From contig DVKN01000138.1 in NCBI GenBank assembly GCA_018716005.1, positions 1 to 6,516 of the forward strand: a stretch of 6,516 bases of DNA, read 5' to 3'. This document shows positions 1 to 5,908 of the stretch, one piece after another (position 1 is the first letter of the stretch; every line of letters starts with the position of its first letter). Origin of the DNA: Candidatus Scatomorpha stercoravium. GTDB lineage: Bacteria; Bacillota; Clostridia; Oscillospirales; Oscillospiraceae. Position numbers and translations under genes: made by a program. A model generated the notes under the pieces. That model was given only the letters and a program-made list of their open reading frames with translations. It ran no database searches and was not told the DNA's origin.

Positions 1-1
1 C

Positions 2-145
2 TGGCTGGTTTTCGCCCTGCGCAATTTGCAGCAGAAGCGGCGGCGCGGCTGCGCGCGCGACTGCACCAAGTGCGGCGCCTGCCGCTCCGGCGTCTGGGCC
101 GTCGACCGCGGCGGGGAAAAGCGCGGCGGGGACGAAGAGAAGTAA
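2..145 (+). CDS. C-terminal part of a Cys-rich small membrane protein, FeoB-associated-like (partial)
   Basis: The reading frame is open from the left edge to the TAA at 143-145, giving 47 residues; the start lies outside the window. It begins with the end of a hydrophobic stretch (WLVFALRNL), then a basic stop-transfer run (QQKRRRG), then a compact cluster of four cysteines at visible residues 17, 21, 24 and 27 (C-x3-C-x2-C-x2-C), and a charged tail. One N-terminal membrane helix followed by a basic patch and clustered cysteines is the layout of the small FeoB-associated Cys-rich membrane proteins, which sit downstream of the ferrous iron transporter gene feoB in many Bacillota. That identity is inferred from layout only. 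It could instead be the tail of another membrane protein with a metal-binding cluster. It ends just before a strong terminator, so it closes its own operon and is probably host rather than phage. Confidence 0.5.
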   Translation, partial: WLVFALRNLQQKRRRGCARDCTKCGACRSGVWAVDRGGEKRGGDEEK

Positions 146-161
146 ATAATCCGAGCTTTGC

Positions 162-196
162 AAAAGCGGGTCCCGCATGGGGCCCGCTTTTGTTTT
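162..196 (+). terminator. Rho-independent terminator after the Cys-rich protein gene
   Basis: AAAAGCGGG at 162-170 pairs perfectly with CCCGCTTTT at 183-191. The inner TCCC (171-174) pairs with GGGG (179-182), one pair being G-U, around a GCAT loop, so the stem is 13 bp. The T-rich tail continues as TTTTGTTTT. It starts 17 bases after the stop codon, as expected for the end of a transcription unit. Because the stem's outer arms are A-run and T-run, it could also work on the minus strand. It insulates the phage late genes from upstream host transcription. Confidence 0.9.
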
Positions 197-255
197 GCAG
201 TTTGTGCATCACCGGCGGCGGAGGCGCTCGGGCGGCGAATCGTGCGCCGCGCTTT

Positions 256-284
256 AGTACGGTGCTTTTGGACATCAGTACAGT
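256..284 (+). repeat. Direct repeat AGTACGGT / AGTACAGT, 21-bp spacing
   Basis: AGTACGGT (256-263) and AGTACAGT (277-284) match in 7 of 8 bases, and their starts are 21 bp apart, about two helical turns, which puts them on the same DNA face. The first lies upstream of the -35 of the candidate promoter at 269-296 and the second lies inside its spacer. This would suit a regulator's operator, but it is an inference from spacing only; each copy also contains the palindrome GTAC. Confidence 0.35.
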
Positions 285-296
285 TTTATTTATATT
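269..296 (+). promoter_or_regulatory. Candidate upstream promoter P1 (TGGACA-16-TATATT)
   Basis: A -35-like TGGACA (269-274, 5/6 to TTGACA) is followed after 16 bp by TATATT (291-296, 5/6 to TATAAT). It would begin transcription near 303, giving a leader of roughly 140 bases before terS. It uses the same -35 hexamer and spacer as the promoter at 393-420. It is weaker than that one and could be a chance match in AT-rich DNA. Confidence 0.4.
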
Positions 297-450
297 GCAC
301 AAAATTAGCGCCGAAAAGGGCGGCTTTCGAGGGGGCGATTTGTTGAATGTGCGGAAATTCGTGCAAATGCTGTGAAAATCGTAAATTCCCTCTGGACAAA
401 TGCTCAAAATAGTGTATAATATAGGCACGGAGGTGGTCAGGTGCACAAAA
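296..450 (+). repeat. Direct repeat TGCACAAAA (296-304 and 442-450), plus an inverted copy at 201-208
   Basis: The 9-base word TGCACAAAA occurs at 296-304, just at the end of candidate promoter P1, and at 442-450, overlapping the terS start codon. TTTGTGCA (201-208) is the same word inverted, minus one A. A partial copy, TGCACAA, occurs at 4777-4783 in the capsid leader. One shared 8-mer in about 250 bases is expected by chance, so only the three-copy arrangement is suggestive. Confidence 0.3.
393..420 (+). promoter_or_regulatory. Main promoter P2 of the packaging/head operon (TGGACA-16-TATAAT)
   Basis: TGGACA (393-398, 5/6 to the -35 consensus) and a perfect TATAAT (415-420) are separated by 16 bp. 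Transcription should start near 427, only about 14 bases before the terS start codon and at the edge of its ribosome site, so the leader would be very short. No other gene lies between it and terS. A near-consensus housekeeping promoter directly before the terminase genes suggests that they can be read without a dedicated late activator, unless a repressor blocks it. Confidence 0.75.
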
Positions 451-803
451 CAAGGACACAGCGGGCCGCGGAGCTGCGGCAGGGCATAGAGGAGTATTTC
501 AACGCGAGGCGGGAGGAGAACCGCTTCCCCACGGAAGCGGGGATGCTCCTGAGCCTGGGGCTGAGCGAGGAGGAATACAAAAAACTCAGCGAAGACAGGA
601 TGTTCAAAAAGGAGTTCGAGCGGGCGCGCCTGGCGCGCATGGACTGGCTCGAGAACCAGATGGTCACCGAGTCCGGGCGCTCCTCCGGCTGCATGAACGC
701 GCTCAAGCAGGAGAAGAACGGCGGCTACGCGGACAAGGCCGCGCTCCGCGAGCAGAAGCTCGTCGTCTGCCTCTCGGGCGTCGGCAGGGGGGCGGCGGAG
801 TGA
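441..803 (+). CDS. terS: Phage terminase small subunit
   Basis: This 120-residue protein is the DNA-recognition subunit of the packaging motor: small terminases form rings that bind the pac or cos site and load the large subunit. The GTG start at 441 is chosen because GGAGGTGG (429-436) sits 4 bases before it. The N-terminal half (residues 11-50) has a helix, then a P-T-x-A-G-x-L-L-S-L-G-L-S stretch (30-42) followed by EEEYKKL, typical of the helix-turn-helix in terminase small subunits of clostridial phages (gp3/packaging-protein type). A charged helix follows (52-77). Then comes a G-R-S-S-G-x-M-N-A-L-K segment (79-89) and NGGYADK (93-99), equivalent to the common 'ALKN.YGW.DK' signature. 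It is first in the operon, behind promoter 393-420. Its TGA overlaps the terL start (GTGA), indicating translational coupling. The family call rests on the motif pattern plus position next to terL. Confidence 0.85.
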   Translation: MHKTRTQRAAELRQGIEEYFNARREENRFPTEAGMLLSLGLSEEEYKKLSEDRMFKKEFERARLARMDWLENQMVTESGRSSGCMNALKQEKNGGYADKAALREQKLVVCLSGVGRGAAE

Positions 804-2185
804 GCGCGGAGGTCTACGAATGGAACCCCGGGGAGGCGAACCCGAAGCAGAAGCTCTTCTTCGCCTCGCGGAAGCTCTACACCGGTTACGGCGGGGCGAA
901 GGGCGGCGGCAAGACCTGGGCCGTGAGGACGAAGGCGCTCCTCGGCGCGTACAATTACCCGGGGATAAGGATACTCATCATGCGCCGCACCTATCCGGAA
1001 TTGCAGTCGAACCACATCGAGCCCATGCTCAAGCTGGTCGAGCCCTCGCTCGCGAGCTACAACGGCTCGCTCCACTCGCTCTACTTTGTGAACGGCAGCC
1101 TCATACACTTCGGGCACTGGGCGGGCGAGCAGAGCGAGCTCGAGTACAACGGGCAGGAGTACGACTGGATTTTCCTCGACGAGGCGACGCAGTTCACCTG
1201 GCGGGCCTTCCAGTTCCTCGGCGGGCTGCTGCGCGGCGTCAACGACTTCCCCAAGCGCTTCTACGTCACCTGCAATCCGGGCGGCGTCGGGCACAGGTGG
1301 GTGAAGCGGCTCTTCATAGACCGGGACTTCATCACGGGGCGGGAAAACCCCGAGGAGAACGAGAATCCGGACGACTACTGCTTCATCCCCGCGACGGTGG
1401 AGGACAATACGGCGCTCCTGAAGTCCTCGCCGGGCTACCTCAGGATGCTCTCGGCCATGCCGGAGAACCTGCGCCGGGCCTACAGGTACGGCGAGTGGGA
1501 CGCGCTGGGCGGGAACTATTTCCCGGAGCTCAGGGAGGATACGCACCTCGCGGAGCCCTTCGCCATACCGCGCGGCTGGCGGCGCTACCGGGCCTTCGAC
1601 TACGGCCTAGACATGTTCGCCTGCGCCTGGTTCGCGGTCGACGAGAGCGGCCGGAGCTATATGTACCGCGAGTACGCGAAGAGCGGGCTCATCGTCCGGG
1701 ACGCGGCGCTGGCCATGCTCGAGCGCACGCTGCCCGGCGAGCGGATAGAGGCGACCTTCGCGCCGCCGGATATGTGGTCGAGGCAGAAGGACTCGGGCCG
1801 CACTATGGCGGAGCTCTTCGCCGAGGCGGGCGTGCCGCTCGTGAGGGCGGACAACAACCGCGTGCAGGGGCACATGATGATAAAGGAGCTCCTCGCGAGG
1901 CGGCCCGACGGGAGGCCGGGGCTCATGTTCTTCACGAGCTGCCGGGAGACGGTGGACGACCTCCGGGACATACAGTCCGACGAGCTCAACCCGAACGACT
2001 GCGCCCGCGAGCCGCACGAGGTCACGCACCGCGTCGACGCGGTGAGGTACTACTGCGTCAGCCGCGTGCTGGCGGCGGAGGCGGAGCGCGAGAGCCGCGC
2101 CGGGCCGGAGGAGGGGCTCGGCTACGACGAGTACATCCACGGCGGCGAGCCGACCGCCGGATATCTTAACTACAGGGGGTATTAG
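800..2185 (+). CDS. terL: Phage terminase large subunit (packaging ATPase/nuclease)
   Basis: This 461-residue protein is the motor that uses ATP to drive DNA through the portal and cuts it at the start and end of packaging. The N-terminal ATPase domain shows Walker A GGAKGGGKT (31-39, catalytic Lys38), Walker B WIFLDE (123-128, Asp127-Glu128) and coupling motif TCNPGG (157-162). The C-terminal RNase H-like nuclease domain has candidate metal ligands Asp267 (FDYGLD), Glu291 (MYREY), Asp324 (APPDMW) and Asp413 in HRVDAVRYY (410-418). All core motifs are present and the length is normal, so it should be functional. The GTG start overlaps the terS stop codon; a G-run (787-792) serves as ribosome site. 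The Gly/Glu-rich tail after about residue 420 is less conserved in such proteins. Its single CTA leucine codon (Leu270) is unusual, since the gene otherwise appears to avoid TTA/CTA. Confidence 0.96.
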   Translation: MSAEVYEWNPGEANPKQKLFFASRKLYTGYGGAKGGGKTWAVRTKALLGAYNYPGIRILIMRRTYPELQSNHIEPMLKLVEPSLASYNGSLHSLYFVNGSLIHFGHWAGEQSELEYNGQEYDWIFLDEATQFTWRAFQFLGGLLRGVNDFPKRFYVTCNPGGVGHRWVKRLFIDRDFITGRENPEENENPDDYCFIPATVEDNTALLKSSPGYLRMLSAMPENLRRAYRYGEWDALGGNYFPELREDTHLAEPFAIPRGWRRYRAFDYGLDMFACAWFAVDESGRSYMYREYAKSGLIVRDAALAMLERTLPGERIEATFAPPDMWSRQKDSGRTMAELFAEAGVPLVRADNNRVQGHMMIKELLARRPDGRPGLMFFTSCRETVDDLRDIQSDELNPNDCAREPHEVTHRVDAVRYYCVSRVLAAEAERESRAGPEEGLGYDEYIHGGEPTAGYLNYRGY

Positions 2186-2187
2186 AA

Positions 2188-2445
2188 ATGACGGAAATCG
2201 TAATCGCCGGCCTGCTGGCCCTGGCCCTGCCGCTCATCGCGGCCGCCGCGGCGCAGCTGAGGGCGCTCTCGCGGAGCCTGGAGCGCGTCGAGAGGCTGCT
2301 CGAGGCCATGGCCGCCGCGCCCTCGCCGGCCGGGACGGAGCCGGCCCGCGCCGACGTTGAGCAGGAGCGCTACGCCGAGGGGCTCGCGAACATCCTGCGC
2401 TACGGCAGCCGCGAGTTCATGAGAAGGGGCGGTGAGGCGCAGTGA
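2188..2445 (+). CDS. Small single-span membrane protein between terL and portal, unknown function
   Basis: This 85-residue protein starts 2 bases after the terL stop, with AGGGGGT (2174-2180) 7 bases before the ATG. Residues 4-22 form a hydrophobic Leu/Ala/Ile helix with Pro15 in its middle. A helix follows with heptad-like spacing (Leu24, Leu27, Leu31, Val34, Leu38), suggesting a coiled coil. A Pro/Ala-rich hinge (45-55) comes next, then a short C-terminal helix with the motif Y-A-E-G-L-A-N-I-L-R-Y-G (62-73). Small genes at this place ending in a similar short motif occur in other Bacillota phages, as I recall; their role is not known to me. The membrane helix could place packaging at the membrane, or the protein could be a holin-like or minor virion protein, but nothing here decides it. 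Its stop overlaps the portal start (GTGA), so the two are translationally coupled. Confidence 0.75.
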   Translation: MTEIVIAGLLALALPLIAAAAAQLRALSRSLERVERLLEAMAAAPSPAGTEPARADVEQERYAEGLANILRYGSREFMRRGGEAQ

Positions 2446-4031
2446 AGGCACGCTCGAGCGCGCCCACGGCGGAGAGCGTGTGGCGCGAGTACGGGAAGAT
2501 GCTCGACTACAACGCCGCAATCCGGCTCGACGACACCGTGAGGGTGAACGAGAACTTCTTCGTCGGCAGGCAGTGGGAGGGCGTGGAGTCGAACGGCCTG
2601 CCGACGCCGGTCTTCAACTTCCTCAAGCGCGTGACGCTCTTCACCGTGGCGAGCATAACCTCCGAGCGGATAAAGCTGCGCGCGACGCCGGTGGACGCCG
2701 CCTCGGGCTCGGGGAGGCTCATCCGGGCGGCGGACGTGGTGAACGCGGAGTTCGACGCGCTCTTCGAGCACAACTCCATACCCTCGCTGGTGCAGGAGTT
2801 CATGCGCAACGCCGCCGTCGACGGCGACGCGGCCACCTACACCTACTGGGACGGCGACGCGCCGGCCCCCGGCGGGCGCAGGGGCGCAATACGCACCGAA
2901 ATCCTCGCGAACACCCGCGTCGGCTTCGGCAACACGGCGGACAGGCGCGTGCAGAGCCAGCCCTACATACTCATAAAGAAGCGCGAGCTCACAGAGAAGC
3001 TCCGCGAGAGGGCGAAGGCCCTCGGCTGCCGCGAGTGGGAGGACATACGCCCGGACACGGACGAGCAGTACGCCGACCCATATAAGGAGACGGGCGACAA
3101 GACGACCGTAATCCTGCGCCTCTGGAAGGAGGGCTCGACGGGCACGGTCTGGGCCTTCGAGTGCTGCCGCGGCATAGTCATACGCCCGGCCTGGGACCTG
3201 GGGCTCCGGCTCTATCCCGTTACCTGGCTCTGCTGGGACTATGTGCAGGACTCCTACCACGGCCAGGCCATGCTCACGGGGCTCATACCGAACCAGATAT
3301 ATATAAACAAGCTCTTCGCCATGACGATGATATCGCTCATGACGACGGCCTACCCCAAGGTCGTCTACGACCGCACGCGCGTCCCCAAGTGGGACAACGG
3401 CATAGGCCGGGCCATAGGCGTCAACGGTGGGGACGTCAGCGGCGTCGCGCGCATACTCGACCCCGCCCAGGTCTCGCCGCAGATAGCGCAGTTTATCGAG
3501 CTTACGCAGGAGATGACGCAGTCCAACCTCGGCGCTACCGACGTCGCCCTCGGCGACGCGAGGCCCGACAACACCAGCGCTATCATCGCCCTGCAGCGCG
3601 CCGCCGCCACGCCCAACGAGCTCACGAGGCAGAACCTCTACCGCAGCATCGAGGAGCTCGGCGAGATTTACCTCGACTTCATGGCCGGCTACTACGGCGT
3701 GCGCGCCGTGCAGATTGACCCGGCGCAGGAGGTGCCCGGCGAGGTGCTCGCCTTCGCCGCCTCGGCCCTGCCCATGAACGCGGAGGGGCTGATGGCCGTG
3801 CCCTACGACTTTGCCGGACTGCGCGATATACCCATGCTGCTCAAGCTCGAGGCGGGCGCGAGCGCCTACTGGAGCGAGATAGCCAGCGCGCAGACGCTCG
3901 ACAACCTCCTCGCCGCCGGGCATATAGGCATAGTCGAGTACCTCGAGCGCATACCGGACGAGTACGTGACAGACAGGGAGGGCCTTATCAAGGCGGTCAA
4001 GGCGCGCGAGGGCGCGGCGGGCCGCGCTTAA
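2442..4031 (+). CDS. Phage portal protein (P22-like type)
   Basis: The 529-residue product forms the dodecameric ring at one capsid vertex through which DNA is packaged and ejected, docking TerL during packaging and the connector afterwards. Recognisable segments are NENFFVGRQWEGV (36-48) and GLPTPVFNFLKRVTLFTVAS (52-71), typical of the N-terminal region of portals in clostridial phages. YHGQAMLTGLIPNQIYINKL (272-291) leads into a Met/Ala-rich helix, and NTSAIIALQ (377-385) belongs to the stem/crown helices. The C-terminal segment, with an ERIPDEYVTDREGL stretch, is a common portal ending. The GTG start overlaps the upstream stop; GGTGAGG (2431-2437) is the likely ribosome site. Length and pattern resemble P22-like portals more than HK97-type ones, though the subfamily is inferred. 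Ile is often encoded by ATA despite the high GC. Neither TTA, CTA nor TCA seems to be used, which leaves a long open frame on the opposite strand. Confidence 0.93.
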   Translation: MKARSSAPTAESVWREYGKMLDYNAAIRLDDTVRVNENFFVGRQWEGVESNGLPTPVFNFLKRVTLFTVASITSERIKLRATPVDAASGSGRLIRAADVVNAEFDALFEHNSIPSLVQEFMRNAAVDGDAATYTYWDGDAPAPGGRRGAIRTEILANTRVGFGNTADRRVQSQPYILIKKRELTEKLRERAKALGCREWEDIRPDTDEQYADPYKETGDKTTVILRLWKEGSTGTVWAFECCRGIVIRPAWDLGLRLYPVTWLCWDYVQDSYHGQAMLTGLIPNQIYINKLFAMTMISLMTTAYPKVVYDRTRVPKWDNGIGRAIGVNGGDVSGVARILDPAQVSPQIAQFIELTQEMTQSNLGATDVALGDARPDNTSAIIALQRAAATPNELTRQNLYRSIEELGEIYLDFMAGYYGVRAVQIDPAQEVPGEVLAFAASALPMNAEGLMAVPYDFAGLRDIPMLLKLEAGASAYWSEIASAQTLDNLLAAGHIGIVEYLERIPDEYVTDREGLIKAVKAREGAAGRA

Positions 4032-4051
4032 CGCCCGGAAGATATGAATTT

Positions 4052-4060
4052 GGGAGGTAA
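4052..4060 (+). promoter_or_regulatory. Ribosome binding site deciding the scaffold start
   Basis: GGGAGGTAA is a near-perfect match to the anti-Shine-Dalgarno sequence and lies 4 bases before ATG 4065 (core GGAGG 7 bases away). An in-frame ATG at 4044 would place this strong site inside the coding region and has only a poor GGAAG very close before it, so 4065 is preferred. Confidence 0.85.
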
Positions 4061-4064
4061 TTTT

Positions 4065-4754
4065 ATGGAGGACTGGAAGGTAGACGCGGGAGAAATCATG
4101 GACGGGGCGGTCGAGACCGAGACCGCGCCGGCGGAGATTGAGGCCCGCCCCGGGGAGGGAGCGGAGGGGGAGAGCTTCACGCTCAAGCACCTCGACGAGG
4201 TCGTGAGCGTGGACCGCGGCCGGGTGGTGGAGCTCGCGCAGAAGGGGCTCGACTACGACCGCGTGCGCTCGAAGCTCGATTCGGCCCGGGACGAGCTCGC
4301 GGCGCTGCGCGCGCAGCGCGAGGAGCTCGAGGCCGCCGGGCTGGCGGAGAAGGAGGGCATAGCCCTCGAGCAGGCGCGCGAGCGCGTGAGGCGCGGGCAT
4401 GAGGCGGAGCGGACCGGCGCCGCCGATTCCCCCGCCGCGAGACGCCGGAGGGAGGCGCGCGAGTTCATCGACGCCTATCCCGAGGTCGCCGCGAAGCTCG
4501 CGCAGGACCGCTCGGCCATACCTGACCGGGTGTGGGAGCGCGTCCGCGCGGGCGAGAGGCTGCTCGCCGCCTACGAGACCGAGGCCGCCATAGCGGACGC
4601 CTCGGCCAAGGGCGAGCGTATCCGCGAGCTCGAGGCGCGGCTCGCCGAGGCCAAGCAGGCGCAGACCAACGCCCTGCGGAGCACCGGCAGCGGCGCCGGA
4701 GACGGGGGCGAGGAGGGGCCGGATCCCGCCGCCCTCGGCTGGAACGCCGTCTGA
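4065..4754 (+). CDS. Phage capsid scaffold protein
   Basis: This 229-residue acidic and helical protein is the likely internal scaffold that guides capsid assembly and then leaves the shell. The N-terminus is acidic and disordered-looking (1-36). SFTLKHLDEVVSVDRGRVVE (37-56) and LAQKGLDYDRVRSKLD (57-72) are signature-like for scaffold proteins of clostridial phages. Coiled-coil helices rich in Glu, Arg, Ala and Leu follow (about 73-125), then a second helical region with EFIDAYPEVAAKL, and a third coiled coil near the C-terminus before the typical NALRSTGSGAG tail and final GWNAV. It lies directly before the major capsid gene, the usual place. I see no serine-protease signature, so it appears to be scaffold only. 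It begins 33 bases after the portal stop with its own strong ribosome site, suiting high expression. Identification rests on composition, position and remembered family pattern. Confidence 0.85.
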   Translation: MEDWKVDAGEIMDGAVETETAPAEIEARPGEGAEGESFTLKHLDEVVSVDRGRVVELAQKGLDYDRVRSKLDSARDELAALRAQREELEAAGLAEKEGIALEQARERVRRGHEAERTGAADSPAARRRREAREFIDAYPEVAAKLAQDRSAIPDRVWERVRAGERLLAAYETEAAIADASAKGERIRELEARLAEAKQAQTNALRSTGSGAGDGGEEGPDPAALGWNAV

Positions 4755-4806
4755 GGACAATTTTTTTGCCGATTTCTGCACAATTTTTTGAGAGGAGAAT
4801 GTATTT
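4755..4806 (+). promoter_or_regulatory. T-rich translation leader of the major capsid gene
   Basis: This 52-base gap is strikingly AT-rich against its surroundings. It holds two near-identical blocks, ACAATTTTTTTG (4757-4768) and ACAATTTTTTG (4780-4790), 23 bases apart, then the ribosome site AGAGGAG (4791-4797) 9 bases before ATG 4807. An out-of-frame ATG (4799-4801) lies between. No strong stem precedes the T-runs, so it is not a terminator. U-rich leaders are known to favour 30S/S1 binding; a translation-enhancer role here is inferred. Confidence 0.5.
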
Positions 4807-5859
4807 ATGGCTGTAAATCTCGCAAGCAAGTTCAGCAAGTATGTGGACGACGCCTTCGAGCACGAGTGCCTGCTCGCCGGCGCGGTGAGCAGCCGCGTCG
4901 AGTTCACCGGCGTCAACGAGGTCAGCGTCTACTCCGTCGACAAGATGGAGATGAACGACTACAACCCCTCCGGCACCTCCCGATACGGCGATATAGAGGA
5001 GCTGGGCGACAGGGTGCAGACCTTCAAGATAGACCGCGACCGCTCCTTCACCGGCTCCATCGACGAGGGCAACGCGCAGGACCAGTACAACGTCAAGGAC
5101 GCCTCCGCCAGGCTGCACGTCCAGATACGAGACGTCGTCATTCCCGAGGCGGAGCGCTACGTCTTCGGCAAGTGGGCCTACGGCGCGGGCAAGGTCGTCG
5201 GCGGCGCGGCCCCGACGGCCGAGACCCTGCTCGGCCTCATCCAGGCCGGCGCGAGCTACATGAACAACCACCATGTGCCCCGCCGCGGCCGCAGCATCTT
5301 CATCGCCGAGACCTGCGCCGCCATGCTGCCCAACCTCGCGAACCTCACCTATCTCGAGCGCCTGGGCAGCGAGGCCGTGAGCGAGAACCGCCTGCCGCGC
5401 GTGGCCGGCTTCGACGTGCGCGTCGTCCCCGACGGGGATATGCTCGAGGGCGTCTACTTCATCCTCCAGCACAAGGACGCCTGCCCCTTCGTGCAGAAGC
5501 TCGCGAAGTACAAGATTCAGAAGGACCCGCTCGGCATAGACGGCAACGTCATAGAGGGCCGCGTCCGCTACTGGGCCGGCGTCCTCGCCGAGAAGTGCGA
5601 CGGCGTCTACGTCTACTGCGCGAGCGACGCCAAGCAGGCCGCGCCGTCCTTCGGCGGCAGCGGCAACGCCGTCACCGTGACCGCGGCGGGCGCGACCATC
5701 TACTGCACCGTGGACGGGAGCGACCCGCGCTACAGCGCCTCCCGCGAGCTCGTCGCCTCCGGCGGCACCGTGAATCTCGCGAGCGGCCAGGTGCTGAGGG
5801 CCTACGCCTACGGCGAGGGGAAGTACCCGAGCGACGTCGCGGAGAAGGCCGCGGTGTGA
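4807..5859 (+). CDS. Phage major capsid protein with C-terminal Ig-like (chitobiase C-terminal type) domain
   Basis: This 350-residue protein should build the icosahedral shell. Residues 1-275 match the pattern of a major capsid family common in clostridial phages, predicted to have the HK97 fold: MAVNLASKFSKYVDDAF (1-17), MNDYNPSGTSRYG (49-61), DRSFTGSIDEGN (78-89), a central helix around ETLLGLIQAGASYM, and the segment IEGRVRYWAGVL (249-260). After a Gly/Ser linker (about 279-287), residues 288-350 form a second domain with ATIYCTVDGSDPR (296-308) and a VLRAYAYGEGKYPSDVA ending. This is the hallmark of the chitobiase/beta-hexosaminidase C-terminal beta-sandwich (CHB_HEX_C type), where the usual motif is IYYTTDGSDP. 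Such Ig-like additions are usually exposed on the outer surface and bind glycans or hosts; that role is inferred. The gene has a strong ribosome site and T-rich leader and is followed by two hairpins, consistent with being the most highly expressed gene here. Confidence 0.92.
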   Translation: MAVNLASKFSKYVDDAFEHECLLAGAVSSRVEFTGVNEVSVYSVDKMEMNDYNPSGTSRYGDIEELGDRVQTFKIDRDRSFTGSIDEGNAQDQYNVKDASARLHVQIRDVVIPEAERYVFGKWAYGAGKVVGGAAPTAETLLGLIQAGASYMNNHHVPRRGRSIFIAETCAAMLPNLANLTYLERLGSEAVSENRLPRVAGFDVRVVPDGDMLEGVYFILQHKDACPFVQKLAKYKIQKDPLGIDGNVIEGRVRYWAGVLAEKCDGVYVYCASDAKQAAPSFGGSGNAVTVTAAGATIYCTVDGSDPRYSASRELVASGGTVNLASGQVLRAYAYGEGKYPSDVAEKAAV

Positions 5860-5869
5860 TTGGAATCCG

Positions 5870-5900
5870 GCCCGCGCGGCGGAAACCCGCCGCCGCGGGC
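5870..5900 (+). promoter_or_regulatory. Strong GC hairpin 1 after the capsid gene
   Basis: GCCCGCGCGGCGG (5870-5882) pairs with CCGCCGCCGCGGGC (5887-5900) through 13 base pairs with one bulged C (5893) around an AAAC loop. It begins 10 bases past the capsid stop codon. No T-run follows, so it is not a standard intrinsic terminator. It more likely slows RNA polymerase or protects the capsid mRNA 3' end; this role is inferred. Confidence 0.7.
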
Positions 5901-5908
5901 GGAGCTGG

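Larger units (their letters stand above)
197..440 (+). other. Non-coding control region upstream of terS
   Basis: No credible gene is seen on either strand: the open frames here are short, arginine-rich and lack ribosome sites. The left part (about 211-250) is GC-rich with a weak hairpin (GCGGCG 232-237 with CGCCGC 245-250). From about 255 to 430 the DNA becomes clearly AT-richer than anywhere else of this length in the window. It holds two candidate promoters, a pair of AGTAC repeats and several TGCACAAA copies, listed separately. A phage attachment site could lie here, but one end alone cannot show it. Confidence 0.7.

Noticed and set aside
232..250. GCGGCG/CGCCGC hairpin as a second terminator or attachment site
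   Set aside because: The stem is only 6 bp with no T-run, and such short GC inverted repeats are common at this base composition.
70..375. A 101-codon plus-strand frame crossing the terminator and control region
   Set aside because: It runs through the terminator hairpin and the promoter DNA, has no ribosome site and reads as random basic sequence; the Cys-rich frame explains its left part better.
820..2169. A 449-codon plus-strand frame inside terL
   Set aside because: It is an out-of-frame reading of GC-rich codons, extremely rich in Arg, Ala and Gly, while terL in the other frame carries every expected motif.
4044..4064. An upstream in-frame ATG for the scaffold, adding 7 residues
   Set aside because: The strong GGGAGGTAA site lies after this ATG and is well spaced for ATG 4065, and the extra residues include the Shine-Dalgarno bases.
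2400..4916. An 838-codon open frame on the minus strand across portal and scaffold
   Set aside because: It is codon-for-codon complementary to both sense genes, which share the same register, and stays open only because they avoid TTA, CTA and TCA. Its product is arginine- and leucine-rich without domain features, and the sense genes have clear family motifs and ribosome sites.
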